Positions 34,716 through 46,867 of a stretch of DNA of 64,000 nucleotides are shown in pieces; position 1 is the first letter of the stretch, and each line of letters starts with the position of its first letter. Under the pieces are notes generated by a model, which was not told where the DNA came from, searched no databases, and worked only from the letters and a program-made list of their open reading frames with translations. The translations under genes and the position numbers were made by a program. The stretch lies in assembly GCA_907163345.1 (NCBI GenBank), contig CAJQUN010001335.1:1-64000 (forward strand), read 5' to 3'. This DNA is from Haberlea rhodopensis (lineage: Eukaryota > Streptophyta > Magnoliopsida > Lamiales > Gesneriaceae).

Positions 34716-37156
34716 TGTGATGACCAGGGATTATAGATGGTAATCCCGGAGTGTTAATAACCCCTAAAGTTGTTTTACGTGGCGACTTGGAGTTTAATCG
34801 CGGTGTTGGGCCTTCTGGGCTTGTTTATTTGAGTAGTTGGGATCGTTGGATTCCGAGGTTGAGATTGTATTCTCATTACGGTGTAAAACCTAAGAGTTGG
34901 GTTGTTGAAGTGTCTCGGAATCTCGGGTGCTTGTGTGAGCACCGGTAGGGGGTTTTGGAGTTAGAGAGAGAGTTTTTGAAAACAGATGATTTTTAATGAA
35001 TCATGATGTATTTGTGGGGCTATTAGTATTTCGGGGTATTTTTGCTATAAATACCAGTTGAACCGAGATTTTAATTAAAATTTCATTTAAGCACCTTACC
35101 TTCTCTCTCCCTCCCGCGTCGGCCATTTCCCGATTTCCCCAGCCCCCGCGCGTAAAAGCGGTGCGCCCTCCGCCGTTCGGCGCGTCTGACCCACCGGTGG
35201 CTTCGTCTCGTCCAGGCGCTCCTTTATATACCCGCAATTCGAAGTTTCGTCGCGATTTACGTTCGGATTTTGCAGAAAAGCGCCGATCCCCAATTTCTAG
35301 GGTTCTTCGATTTCGGTCGATTTTCCTTCCGATTTTCGATTGGGTAACCTTCCTTACCCCTTTTTCATGCTTCTCATGTTTTTCCCTACCATTTTGTGAT
35401 TTTTGGTTCAAATTTATTTTTGAATTTCGTAGGGTTTGGTTCAAAATTTGGGGGTTGTTGGCAAGGGGTGATGATTCTTGTTATGGGTCGTTTATTACAT
35501 GTTTTAGATGTATTATGGTGCTTAGTTGAGTTCGAAAATTGGTGTGAGGGTTCGAAAAATTTATGGAGAGCTCTTGAGCAATTTTCGTTGATGTCTCATT
35601 CGATTTTCCCTCCCTGCATGTACTCTACCCCGGGTCCTTGAAATGGTTAATTGTCGTGTGTTGACAATATTTTGAGGGTTATGAGTGTGCTTGAGCATGG
35701 GTTGCATGTTCGTAAATAATTGTGAATTAATTTATCGTGTTAGCACATCGTTCCTCGGGGCATGGAACTCGAACAAAGTCTGGCTCGAACTTCGGAGATT
35801 TAAGGTACGTGCGATGTACGAGCATTACTTTATATGAGAGCATTTGTGAAATGCATAATGTATTTTGATTGCATTGATGGTTGTGCGTATGGTGATATAT
35901 ATGTGTTGATATAGTTATGGAACGACCCAATCTTGACATCGCCGCCACAAGCGTGCGTGATACTAGAGTAGTATGACCTTATAAGATATATAGGGTACTG
36001 GGTTTATATGACTATTGTAGGGCATTTGAGATGCCTGAGAATGATCGTGGAATCATGTATTCATTGTAAGACATGTGAGATGTCTAAGTATAATGGAGAA
36101 TCGGTAAAATAAATGCTAGGCATTTGAGCTATCTGTGATTGGTAGCAAAGTTAAAAATCAGTATTAGATATCGAGATATCTATATTTGTATGTATAATGA
36201 ATTTGGAATCATTAATTATTGATACTTGAGAATCAGGCATGCTATGAGTTAAATCAATGTGTTGATTTACTGATTTTTGAGATATGATGAGTTTGATGAT
36301 TGTGAGAACAGGGACAGTACACGGAATCCCGGATGAGGACGTTGCCATCCAGGGAGTATCATTTAAAATTCATTAGTATTTACTTTTGCTGTAAATTATG
36401 AATTTCATTACTGTGATTATGGGATTTTGTGTATTGGTATGCTCACCCCATTGGGGGCTGTCTCTGTTGGGGCAGGTGAACAGGTACATCGATGGCTTTC
36501 GAGTTGAGCTCGAGCTGTTGATTGGATGTACTTCCAGGATCGTGGTACCAGGGCTTGATGGAGCACGGTATCGTATAGAGTACTTATATACACCCAAGGG
36601 TTATATACACATTTATGATGCTCGCATGTGAGCACGATTATACTTGTATATGGGTTGTATATAATGGCATGAGCCTTTCTCTCTTTCATTATATGTTGCA
36701 TGCAATTAAGGGTAGAATGGCTAATGATATGAGAGTCGTTAGTGTATTATGTGGGTGTTGAAACCCACTTTTGTCGTCTTATGTGTGGTGTCTTCCCTGG
36801 CTGGGAATTTACTTTGTGTTCTATATTCTGTTGAGTATTGTGTATTCCCTGGCCGGGAATTATATTATGTGATGTGCTTTTGTTTTGGGATAGCTCAATT
36901 TATGGGGAGACTCTGTCCAAATTTTTATAAAAGTCCACAATGTACAAAGTGGCAAAAAGAGGATGGTAATGAGCGAACTTGATGAGTCTATATGTTGTTA
37001 GGATGATGATTTATAACATTGAGTATTAAAGAAATTTTGTAGTTGCCATTCAATGGTAAAGTATCATCTGAGTTTCCCGATTGATTTTATTGAAAGCATG
37101 TGCCACACATAATGATTAATACACTAATTAAGGGTTAAGGGCTTGGGGTCCTTACA
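34716..37156 (+). repeat. el2 5' LTR
   Basis: 2,441 bases. TATAAATA box at 35046-35053, GC-rich stretch about 35115-35215, GTACGT-GCG-ATGTAC near-palindrome at 35805-35819, paired hairpins CCCC-ATT-GGGG (36446-36456) and CTGTCTC-TGTT-GGGGCAG (36458-36475), TTCCCTGG motifs near 36793 and 36848. An antisense frame of about 100 codons (36417-36701) recurs in all three el2 LTRs only because they are recent copies. Confidence 0.94.
35046..35053 (+). promoter_or_regulatory. TATA box of el2 5' LTR
   Basis: TATAAATA in GCTATAAATACC. The same in the 3' LTR (from 49631) and reversed in the solo copy (about 44672-44680). Confidence 0.6.
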
Positions 37157-38469
37157 TTAGTGGTATCAGAGCAGTGGTTAGTTCTTTGGGGTTGTTAAGA
37201 GCCTAGGAAGTTATTGATAGCACATATTTATGCATGATGACATTAATGTTGTATGACACAACTAGTTGTTTATGTGCTTTTATGATATGAAAAGTGGTGC
37301 TGCTAATCATTGTGGTTGCAGGAATCGTGTAGAATGTGACGGGATGGCATTAATGGTGATGTCTAGCCCTTCATGTATTATGTGTTAAGGGATCTGATTT
37401 TGTAGGAAAATCAGGAAAGGTGAGACGTACGGGCTTCGGACGGTAAAACGTGTTACACCTTTGATTATGTACATCGTGGATAGTGAACCCTTACATGTGA
37501 TGATATATGTGTCATGATAGTGATATATTGTGATAATGGAACCAAATGTTGTGTTTGATTATTGTGGTAGAATTGATGAATGTTCCGGTAGCCTTTATCT
37601 CCGAGTGAGGGAGGTACTTGCCGCTGTCATGTCTAAGCGAGGTAACATGCCGCTGTCATTGTCGAAGCGAGGGGTCTTAAAATTCCGTTGTTGTATTGGG
37701 ACCGGAACAGTCACAATTCTAGTGATTAATGTGGAATATTGTGGTTATAACTGGAACGTGTTATCGATCATTATATTGTGAACTGTGGTATTAACCTGGA
37801 TGCAGGTACATGGAGCTAGTGGAAGTTCCGGTAGTTGTTATATTCGAGCGAGGGAGGTACTTGCCGTTGTCATATGAAGCGATGGTAATATGATATTTGC
37901 CGCTGTCATGTCTAAGCGAGGTAACATGCCGCTGTCATTGTCGAAGCGAGGGATATCATATGATGCCGCTATATGTCGAAGCGACGGGTCCTAAAATTCC
38001 GCTGCTATAACAAGACCGGAACAACCACATTATCGATATTGATAGCGATGGTTCATTCCGCTATATTGATTGGCGATGGTTCATTCCGCCAGATGTATTG
38101 ATAGCGATGGTTCATTCCGCTATATTGATTGGCGATGGTTCATTCCGCCAGATGTATTGATAGCGATGGTTCATTCCGCTATATTGATTGGCGATGGTTC
38201 TTGCCGCCGGATATATTGATAGCGATGTCTCATTCCGTTATTCTATTGGCGATGGTTTATGCCGCTGGGTATTGATAGCGATGTCTCATTCCGCTATTCT
38301 ATTTGCGATGACCTATGCCGCCGGGTATTTATAGCGATGGTACATTCCGCTACATCTATGGCGATGGTTCATGCCGCCAGATGTCTATAGCGAAGTTTTA
38401 TGCCGCTGACTCTATGACGAGGGATTATGCCCCTGATTCTATAGCGACGGGTTATGCCGCTATGCACAT
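37157..38469 (+). mobile_element. el2 internal region, segment 1
   Basis: Primer site TGGTATCAGAGC at 37161-37172, then sequence homologous to A-int and el1-int, including the GTACGGGC block near 37427 and AGCGAGG/CCGCTGTC clusters. It ends inside the hairpin array, where the solo LTR at 38470 inserted (TSD CACAT at 38465-38469 and 41999-42003). Confidence 0.9.
38040..38464 (+). repeat. Hairpin tandem array in el2
   Basis: Eight AGCG-type and seven GGCG-type units. The first three 59-bp units are almost identical, later ones degenerate. Several changes keep pairing: AGCG/CGTT (38221/38236) and GGCG/CGCT (38248/38263). The last unit is cut short by the solo LTR insertion. Confidence 0.87.
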
Positions 38470-39598
38470 TGTGATATCCCCGAAATGATTAAGTGTTATT
38501 TAAACATTAATCATTGTTGTGAAAATTATGGTATTAATTCTTGTGTTGAATTAATAATATTGGGAAATGCATGTGAGGGTACATGTGTTATATGTTGGGA
38601 TTTTGGGGTTGTGGCATGATTATTTGGGGTGTGTGTTGTTTGTTTTGGTAAAACATTTTTTTAAATGGGAGTTGAAGTATTTTATTGAGAAATACTATAA
38701 AATATCATGTGAGGATATTTTAATACATCGTGCTAAATACCGGGACCAAAACAAAACACATCACTTAACCCACCACTCAACCACCCCCCTTGACCCATAC
38801 CCTGCTACCAGCTGCTTGCCCATGCCTCTTGTCCCATCTCCCACTCCACCTTGTCATAGCTGGAACACCTCCAATTCTCTCCCATTTTTCGTCCAACACC
38901 TGATAAGTAAGAAAAGAAGGAGATCCACCATTTTTATTGCCTGGAAAGCTTCCAAAAATCGGAGCAAAAAGGGGTGAGAAACCATTTCTGGGTTTGAATT
39001 TAAGTTGTTTAAGTTCATACTTTTATTTGTGTAAATATGGCATGTTAGCTTAGGTTTCTTAAAACCTTCGATTTAAATGCTTACATGGTGTTGTTATGTA
39101 GCTCTCAGTATTTTTCCTTATGTATATTACATGTTTTATGTTGAGGAAATAAGCATGTAAAGTAGGGTGTTCGGAAATCTGGGTAGGAGTATGCCCTGTT
39201 TTTCTGGAAAATGTGGACTGTGAGTGATTTTGAGGAGGTGATATTATGCATGTTAGATGGGTTTTAGGGTAAACCTTTGATGTGAAAATATGCATGGTAG
39301 TTTTGTGAAGCCTTTGGCATTTTTATTCGAGCAACATTCATGACTTATGTGGTAGATTTCATTGCTTGAAAGTGGGTACTCAAAAATCTGGGCAGGAAGA
39401 CAATGCCCTGTTTTTCGGAAAAGTTGGTTTGCATGTGGGTTTGTGGTTGGGGTACATATCTTGTATGATTACACTCAGGGTAGTGTATTGTAGCTACTAG
39501 CATGTTTGTTTGGGCATGTTGTGTGTCTTACATGTTAGAACGAAAGGTATGAAAATCAGTGTTAGAGCATTCTGGAAAATGTCGCGCACAGACCATGT

Positions 39599-39752
39599 GG
39601 CGATCGATCGCCACAAAAGGGGCGATCGATCGCCGACGTCCAGTAGCCAAAATCAAAGGCACGTGATCGATCGACATGAATGGCGCGATTGATCGCCATG
39701 GGACAGTGGAGTCTGGCGATCGATCACCAAGAGGTAGCGATCGATCGCCAGA
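39599..39752 (+). repeat. Helically spaced GATCGATC palindromes in U3
   Basis: GATCGATC (or GATTGATC) cores start at 39602, 39624, 39665, 39687, 39718 and 39739: three pairs with within-pair spacing 22, 22 and 21 bp. The best copies extend to GGCGATCGATCGCC. The array ends about 50 bases before a TATAAA box. Confidence 0.85.
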
Positions 39753-39801
39753 GGCAGAGTTATGAAAAAATTGATATTTTGTTGGATTTTTGATTTTGGA
39801 C

Positions 39802-39807
39802 TATAAA
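39802..39807 (+). promoter_or_regulatory. TATA box of chromovirus LTR
   Basis: TATAAA in GGACTATAAATTGG, just downstream of the palindrome array. Confidence 0.55.
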
Positions 39808-40644
39808 TTGGCATCTAATATTGTGTTGTACACTGGTGTAGAGCCTTCACAGACGGCTACACAACGCAGGGGATAGATTCCCACCACACACTACATTTTG
39901 GAAAGGTACGTAAGCGACGTACGGGCATCCCAACGGTAACATGTACTTTATGTTTGTCTATTAGACACGTGGTGAATGCAATGTGATGCATTAGGGTTAT
40001 GATACATGTTATTATGCATTGTTGTTGCATATTATGCATTGTGTTGCATATTGTGATGTGGAATAAAGAGGTGTATTCCATGAGTCAGAGAGATCACAGT
40101 TAAGGTTTTAATGCTTACGCTTTACCGCTAAAAATGTGGAGCGGGAGGGGGGAGGCTCGCTTGCACATGGAGGCGGGGTATACCATACTGAGCGAGGATG
40201 AGATATCGCTAGTATGAAGAAGCGAGGATGAGATACCGCTTGTTTTGAGATTATGAAAGCGAAGAAGCATTAAAATAACTGATGATGACTGACTCAAGAA
40301 AAAGAGATGATATGTCATGACATTTATTTATGAAACCATATGTTCATATAGTGAGCTGTTTATGAATTATGGTACATGGTACAGGGACAACCAATAGGCG
40401 TTGTAAATGCGATGAAAATACAGGAAGTGTTTTGTATTTATGATTATGCATTTACGCCTTACGTATTCATATTATGTTGTATATGAATAGCTATGTGCTC
40501 ATGTGTTGGGGGTTGTCTTTGTAGGTGCTTTTGCTAAGGAGAACTAGGGTCGGGGCTGATACTTTGAGCTATAAGGAGTGCTACTACAATAGCAGGACAT
40601 AGTTCTTTTGCGTAGTCTCTACAAGTAGTAGAGTAGAACTATAG

Positions 40645-41827
40645 TGTTAGGATCGGTCCGGAGTGTTTAGAGGGGGGGGGGGGGGTGAATGAACACTCCT
40701 TCTAAAAATTAATCCTTTGTGATTTCTTTCGGATTAGTGAAAGAAATCTGTTTCTTAATCAATTCTTGTACAGAACAGACCACTGAAAGTATAAGTGCGG
40801 AACGGTCTGTTCTTGTATATGTAAGAACGGCTCGATGGCTAGTATGAAAGAACAAGTGCAGAAATAAGATACACAGGATATGGTTCTGGAAGTTCGAAGG
40901 TGGTGTAATCCTTCTACGTCTCCCCTTCTTCCAATTAAGGAAGGTTGATACTAGAAGACTTTGATTTATACAATCCTGTTGTACAAACCCGATTCAGACT
41001 GGATTTACCTCACTACCAATCTGAAACTCCTAGTCACTCGATCTGCTCAGACACACTTTGTCTGACAGTTACAATAAGTTTCTCACTTCTATTTTTCAAC
41101 ACAGAAAACACAAGATGCGCACAGTGATCCTAAATGATCAAATGTTACAAAGTAAACGTGCTTAAGAATGATTTCAGCTCGAGAGCTTCTAAGCTTGTAA
41201 GCTTGGGCTGTTTTTGCTTTCTTGTGTGTTTTTCAATTGATCAGCGAGAGTCAGTAAGTTCCTTTTGTTGCATCCTTTTATAGTTGAAGGTACCAACGAC
41301 ATTATTTCCCTTAATGTGCAACTTTGACTCTGCTTAAACTCTGAGTAGGCTTCAGTCTTCTTCTTCAGGATACTTGCCGTTCTGGTTCATTCTTTCGGCG
41401 ACTGTCAGGTAAGCTACTCTTTGTCTTCTTACCTTTTATGGCAATCTTCAGTCTTTGGTCCTTTGTAGCATTAATTACAACATTAAATGCTACAATAAAT
41501 AGCCGTTAATGATTCGGACTGAGGAGCCATTCTTTATGTATCCTTGACTGCTCTGATCTGATAAAGATTGAGATCGATCTGAAGCATCGATCTGGTCAGT
41601 ATGAAATCCATCGATCCGGTCTGATATATAATATGCCTTATCAGCTTGTTCTGTTTTGAGCTATTGATCTGGTCAGTCTGATTACCCTCGATCCGGTCTG
41701 ATATGCTTTGTCATCTTATCAGCTTGATCTGTTTTGGGCGATCGTTCTGGTCAGTCTGATTTAACTCGATCCGGTCTGATATGTTTTGTCATCTTTAAAA
41801 TCTCATCGATAAGATCCGGAACTAACA
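40645..41827 (-). mobile_element. Solo LTR of the host copia family, reverse, nested in the chromovirus solo LTR
   Basis: 1,183 bases, TGTTAGGATCGG... to ...GGAACTAACA, flanked by TSD TATAG (40640-40644, 41828-41832). Reverse complement of the LTRs at 18615 and 54498, including the tandem repeat, the TATAAAA box and a 14-base G tract (40672-40685). It is at the third nested level inside a copy of its own family. Confidence 0.95.
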
Positions 41828-42003
41828 TATAGTGTCACTCCTATTGTTTTGAGAAATGTAACTATAATCTGTTGAAAATTTTTATGGGTACATGTGAACT
41901 GTAAGCTCAAAATGTCAACACGATTAAATACTCTGATATTGAAATGCTTAGTTCTCATAATTGCACCTTACATTATGTTTAAGTATCGGGGTCTCACACA
42001 CAT

Positions 42004-42516
42004 GACGCTGGATTACGCCACCTACGAGCGATGGGTGCTGATTGCGTACCACTGTTGGATGACGGAGACAGGTATGCCGCTATATTGTTAGCAATGAGGT
42101 ATGGCATATTACTGTTTATTTAGCACTATTGTGGATATCATGTGTTGATTTACTTATGTTGTCATGTGTTTGACGATGAGATTATAGAAGTCGTGTATCG
42201 ACATATACCGTTACGAGTCGACAATATTGTTTCAAAGTCATATGTTGACAGGTACCGTCACGGGATGACAATGACATAGTGGATGTTCTATGTAGACGTG
42301 TAGCGTCGTTTTGATGGTTAATACATTTATGTTATGTATTTGGTTGTATGGTTTGAGTGCCGATGGTGAGCACATGATAGAGTCTGGGTCACTAGTTGAC
42401 GAGACCTTTTTGCCGAGCAGGTTTGCTCGGTGGAGTATTGGATGTATTGTATCGGTAATGTACCACATTATGTTATAGAGGTAAATATTTGTCGAGCAAT
42501 GATACCCTTGGGTATG
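42004..42516 (+). mobile_element. el2 internal region, segment 2
   Basis: Remainder of the array-flanking internal region between two solo LTRs. GTATG at 42512-42516 is the left TSD of the next insertion. Fragments resemble A-int (a GTCACGGGATGAC motif). No coding content. Confidence 0.7.
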
Positions 42517-45006
42517 TGTAAGGACCCCAAGCCCTTAACCCTTAATTAGTGTATTAACCACTATGTGTGGCACATGCTTTCAATAAAAAGTCAATCGGGA
42601 AGCTCAGATGATACTTTATCATTGCATGGCATTTATAAAAAAAATTCCTTTAACACTCAATGTTATAAGGTCATCAGTCTAACAACGAAATAGACTCACA
42701 AAGTTCGCCCAATACCATCCCTTTTTGCCACTTTCACATTGTGGACTTTTATAAAAATTTGGGCAGAGTCTCCCCATAAATAGAGCTATCCCGAAATAAA
42801 AGCACAACACATAACATAATTCCTGGCCAGGGAAAACATAATACTCATCAGAAAGCAGTAATACCAAGCAAATTCCCAGCCAGGGAAGACACAACACATA
42901 TGACGACATAAATGGGTCTCAACACCCACATAATACACTAACGACTCTCATATCATTAGCAATTCTACCACAATTGCATGCAACATATAATGAAAGAGAG
43001 GAAGGCTCATGCCTTTATATACAACCCATATACAAGAATGTCCGTGCTCACATGCGAGCATCATAAATGTGTATATAAACCTCGGGTGTATATAAGTACT
43101 CTATACGATACCGTGCTCCATCAAGCCCTGGTACCACGATCCTGTGAGTACATCCAATCAACAGCTCGAGCTCAGCTCCACAGCCATCGATGCACCTGTT
43201 CACCTGCCCCAACAGAGACAGCCCCCAACGGGGTGAGCATACCAAACACAAAATCTCATAATCACAATAATGAAATTCATAATTTACAACACAAGTAAAT
43301 ATAAATGAATTTTAAATGATACTCCCTGGATGGCAACATCCTCATCCGGGATTCCGTGTACTGTCCCTGTTCTCACAATCATCAAACTCATCATATCTCA
43401 AAAATCAGTAAATCAACACATTGATTTAACTCATAGCATGCCTGATTCTCAAGTATCAATAATTAATGATTCCAAATTCATTATACATACAAATATAGAT
43501 ATCTCGATATCTAATACTGATTTTTAACTTTGCTACCAATCACAGATAGCTCAAATGCCTAGCATTTATTTTACCGATTCTCCATTATACTTAGACATCT
43601 CACATGTCTTACAATGAATACATGATCCCACGATCATTCTCAGGCATCTCAAATGCCCTACAATGGTCATATAAACCCAGTACCGCATATATCATGTAAG
43701 AGTCATCCTACTCTAGTGTCACGCACGCTACAAGCGGCGATATCAAGATTTGGGTCATTCCTTGGCTATATCAACATATATATATATATAATCCTCATGC
43801 GCGATTATTCAATGAAATCAAATTTCATTATGCATTCACAAATGCCCAAATATATAGAAATGCTCGTACGTCGCACGTACCTTAAATCTCCGAAGTCCGA
43901 GCCAAACCTTGCTCGAGTTCCATGCCCCGAGGAATGATGTGCTAACACGATAAATAATTCACAATTATTTACGAACATGTAACCCATGCTCAAGCACACC
44001 TATAACCCTCAAAATATTGTCAACACACGACAATTAACCTCTTAAAAGACCCGGGGCAGGGTACATGCAGGGAGGGAAATAAATGAGACAATATCGAAAT
44101 TTGTTCAAGAATACCCTACAAAAATCGAACCCGAATCTCACAATTTCGAACCCAAATAAAATACCATAATTCATCTAAAATGAGAATTAAGCTATCAATA
44201 GCAAGAATCATCACCCTTGCCAAAAACCTCAAATTTTCGAACTCAACCCCCTTAAATTCGAACCCAAACAAGCACTTAAATTCGAACCCTAATAATTCAT
44301 CAAGTTCGAACACAATAATGGCAGGGAAATACACGAAAATGACGAAAAAGGGGTAAGGGAGGTTACCCAATCGAAAATCGGAAGAAATCGGACGAAATCC
44401 GATGAACCCTAGAAATTGGGGATCGACGCCTCCAGCCAAAATCCGACTTCAAAACGCGACGAAACTTCGAATTGACGGAGGGGAAAGCTGCGCCTCGACG
44501 AGACGAAGCCGGCGGCAAGTCGCACGCGCCGAACGGCGGCGGGACGGCGGCGGGCGAAGCGTTTGAAGCCGCGGGGTGCAGGGTAGACGGGAAAGGGGCG
44601 CCGACGGGAAAGAGAGAGGAAAAAAAAGCTGAAATGAAATTTTCTCTTGAAATCTCGGGTTCATCTGGTATTTATAGCAAAAATACCCCGAAATATTTAT
44701 AGTCCCACAAATACATCATGATTCCTTAAAAATCATCTGTTTTCAAAAACTCTCTCTCTAACTCCAAAACCCCCTACCGGTGCTCACACAAGCACCCGAG
44801 ATCCCGAGACACAACAAAAACCCAACTCTTAGGTTTTTCACCCAAATGTGAATACAATCTCAACCTCTGGATCCAACGATCCCAACTACCCAATTAAACG
44901 AGCCCAGAAGGCCCAACACCTCGATTAAATTCCAAATCGCCACGTAAAACCACTTTAGGGATTATTAACACTACGGGATTAACACCTATAATCCCTGGTC
45001 ATCACA
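42517..45006 (-). mobile_element. Reverse solo LTR of family el2, inside el2
   Basis: 2,490 bases, TGTAAGGACCCC... to ...GGTCATCACA, TSD GTATG (42512-42516, 45007-45011). Reverse complement of the el2 LTRs but more diverged, so it comes from another subfamily member. It keeps a perfect GTACGT-CGC-ACGTAC (43866-43880) and hairpin CTGCCCC-AACA-GAGACAG (43204-43221, complement of the el2 form). Confidence 0.94.
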
Positions 45007-45011
45007 GTATG

Positions 45012-46867
45012 CTCGTTGGTTTGGCTAGGGCCAAGTGATTGGTGGTAAGAGTAGTCATTGAGGAAACTACTCGCTTGTGTTGTGATATAGGGTAGACATG
45101 GTTACACCCACCCTGAGGGTGTGGGATAAGTCTTAACGGATTATGATTGCATCATAAGTGAGCAAGGACACCGGGTTGTCCATTGTTCTTGGTATTTTAG
45201 AGATATGTTGGGCGATGACCCATTACTCTAACGGTTTGTACGGTATGGCATACCGAGATGGAACATATGGTTTGTTGGTGGACTTGATATGAGCCTATGG
45301 AGACAGCACTTTGCTAGCCAGATATCGTAGTGATGATATAGTGTGTTGTTGGAGCCATGATACTGCACGTTGGAACCGAGTTTGGTGAATCGTATGATGA
45401 TACGTTGAAGACTTTTGGCAGGCTTTTGATTGTCCATTTGTAGCATGATGTTTGAGGCATGTGACACCCCATGAGAACGTTATACGTCTTTTGTTTTGAG
45501 GGACTTGTCTGGGACAGCTCATAATGTTGAAGTACCAACAAGAGAGTCATCAAGTCGTTGTTGACTCGATCTGGGGAATCCGTGTATTTGGGATGCAATG
45601 GGTGTTATTGTATCTAGTTTTTCCGAACGGTGGTTAGAGACTAGTGGATCTCGAGTTCGATAGCACTTCCCTTGTGGGGAAGGAGGTAGTATAATATCTA
45701 TTTGGGAATTTTTGAAAGCTTCGGCAAATTGGTACGTGTGGTGTTGATTTTGGAAATCACGCCGTGTTGTTGATCGTCAATTATCATCCTCCTCTGGATG
45801 GGAATGACTCAGAATTGATAGTCGTGTTTGGGGGCTTAGGGGTATGTTGTAGATACCCGAGCCAAGTTCATTGAGTATGCATGTGATGTCAGTGCTTAGG
45901 CAGGTATACCGGTGAGTGTACGGATGCCAGTTATTGATTCCCTTTTTGTCAAGCATAGAGTTATGCTATTTTTGGATGGTTAAATCACTGATGAGAGATA
46001 TGGAACACCTTGAGATTGGGAATCTCCATGGCACGATGATTATGAGGAATAATCGTGAAGTTAATTGACTCCCTTTGAGGAGGGATTATCTTGTGTGGGT
46101 TGAGGTGTTTCCTTGTTGGTGTTTTCCTTCAAGCTATGCGATAGCCTTCACATGTTTGGATTGTTAAATCCTAGGATTATCAAGGGATGACAAGAATTCG
46201 GATTGGCTGGGTGTCGCTGTCGACACAAGCGTTGAGGATGCAATGGGTTTATTGCATGTCCTTTCAGAATTTGAAACTCTGTGGAGTCTCGATGGTTTAT
46301 GTATGATCAGGATGTGATCCTTGGAATATCCGGAGGTGGACATCTTGTGAGATGTCTTTTGTGTGAATCTGTGGCCGTGAGTTGCCCAAATTGAGTTGCA
46401 ATGATGCGACTGCTCATTCGATGGAGGAGGTTTGAAAGTGGAAACCAGGTTTGGTATGTGTACACCGTGGTATACTAGTGTTTCCCTCGTAACGATGTAT
46501 GTTAGACATCGTGAGTCATGATAGAAATGTCTTTGAATGATATCTACGATGGAATCGGGAGCGATTCGAATCCTTGCAGTTTCAGTTGACTAACTACTTT
46601 TGGAGTATTAGCGTTGAGCTGTGCTGACGCTCTTTGACGTTATGATGGATTTGGAAGTCTATTCCACTCCAGAGTTTGACACGAGGTCAACGTTCTCACG
46701 GTTGAAGTGTCATTCATGATGCGTTCTTACTAGTTGTATTAGAACTAAGGTGACTGTCCGATCTACGGTCGTAAGTATTGGTTGTTTTGCAGTCATGAGG
46801 GACTGACTTTTGGAATGAACCGCATCGAGGTACGTTTTGCCTCTTGAGTGATATGTTGGTTTTGGTA
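45012..46867 (+). mobile_element. el2 internal region, segment 3
   Basis: About 1.86 kb of non-coding internal sequence. I see no tandem repeat, no retroviral motif and no long ORF; the longest open frames are 75-94 codons on the minus strand and overlap each other. Unlike the array half of the internal region it has no obvious counterpart in A or el1. Confidence 0.65.

Larger units (their letters stand above)
38470..41998 (+). mobile_element. Solo LTR of the chromovirus family, in el2
   Basis: TGTGATATCCCCG... to ...GGTCTCACA, TSD CACAT on both sides. About 2,341 bases once the nested copia LTR and its TSD are removed. Contains GATCGATC palindromes (39599-39752), TATAAA at 39802-39807, GTACGT-AAGCG-ACGTAC (39906-39922) and a degenerate AGCGAGG/CCGCT series (about 40110-40265). 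Its start matches, in reverse, the LTR at 59633, which sits next to a chromodomain-bearing gypsy pol; that assigns the family. Confidence 0.92.

Noticed and set aside
34751..34948. 65-codon ORF at the start of both el2 LTRs
   Set aside because: Lies in U3 upstream of the TATA box; likely chance.
36417..36701. Antisense ORF repeated in every el2 LTR
   Set aside because: Repeated only because LTRs are recent copies; overlaps hairpin module and has no protein similarity I recognise.
38567..38977. 136-codon ORF in the chromovirus solo LTR
   Set aside because: Low-complexity Thr/Pro/His translation of a CA-rich stretch; not conserved in the LTRs at 15414 or 57611.
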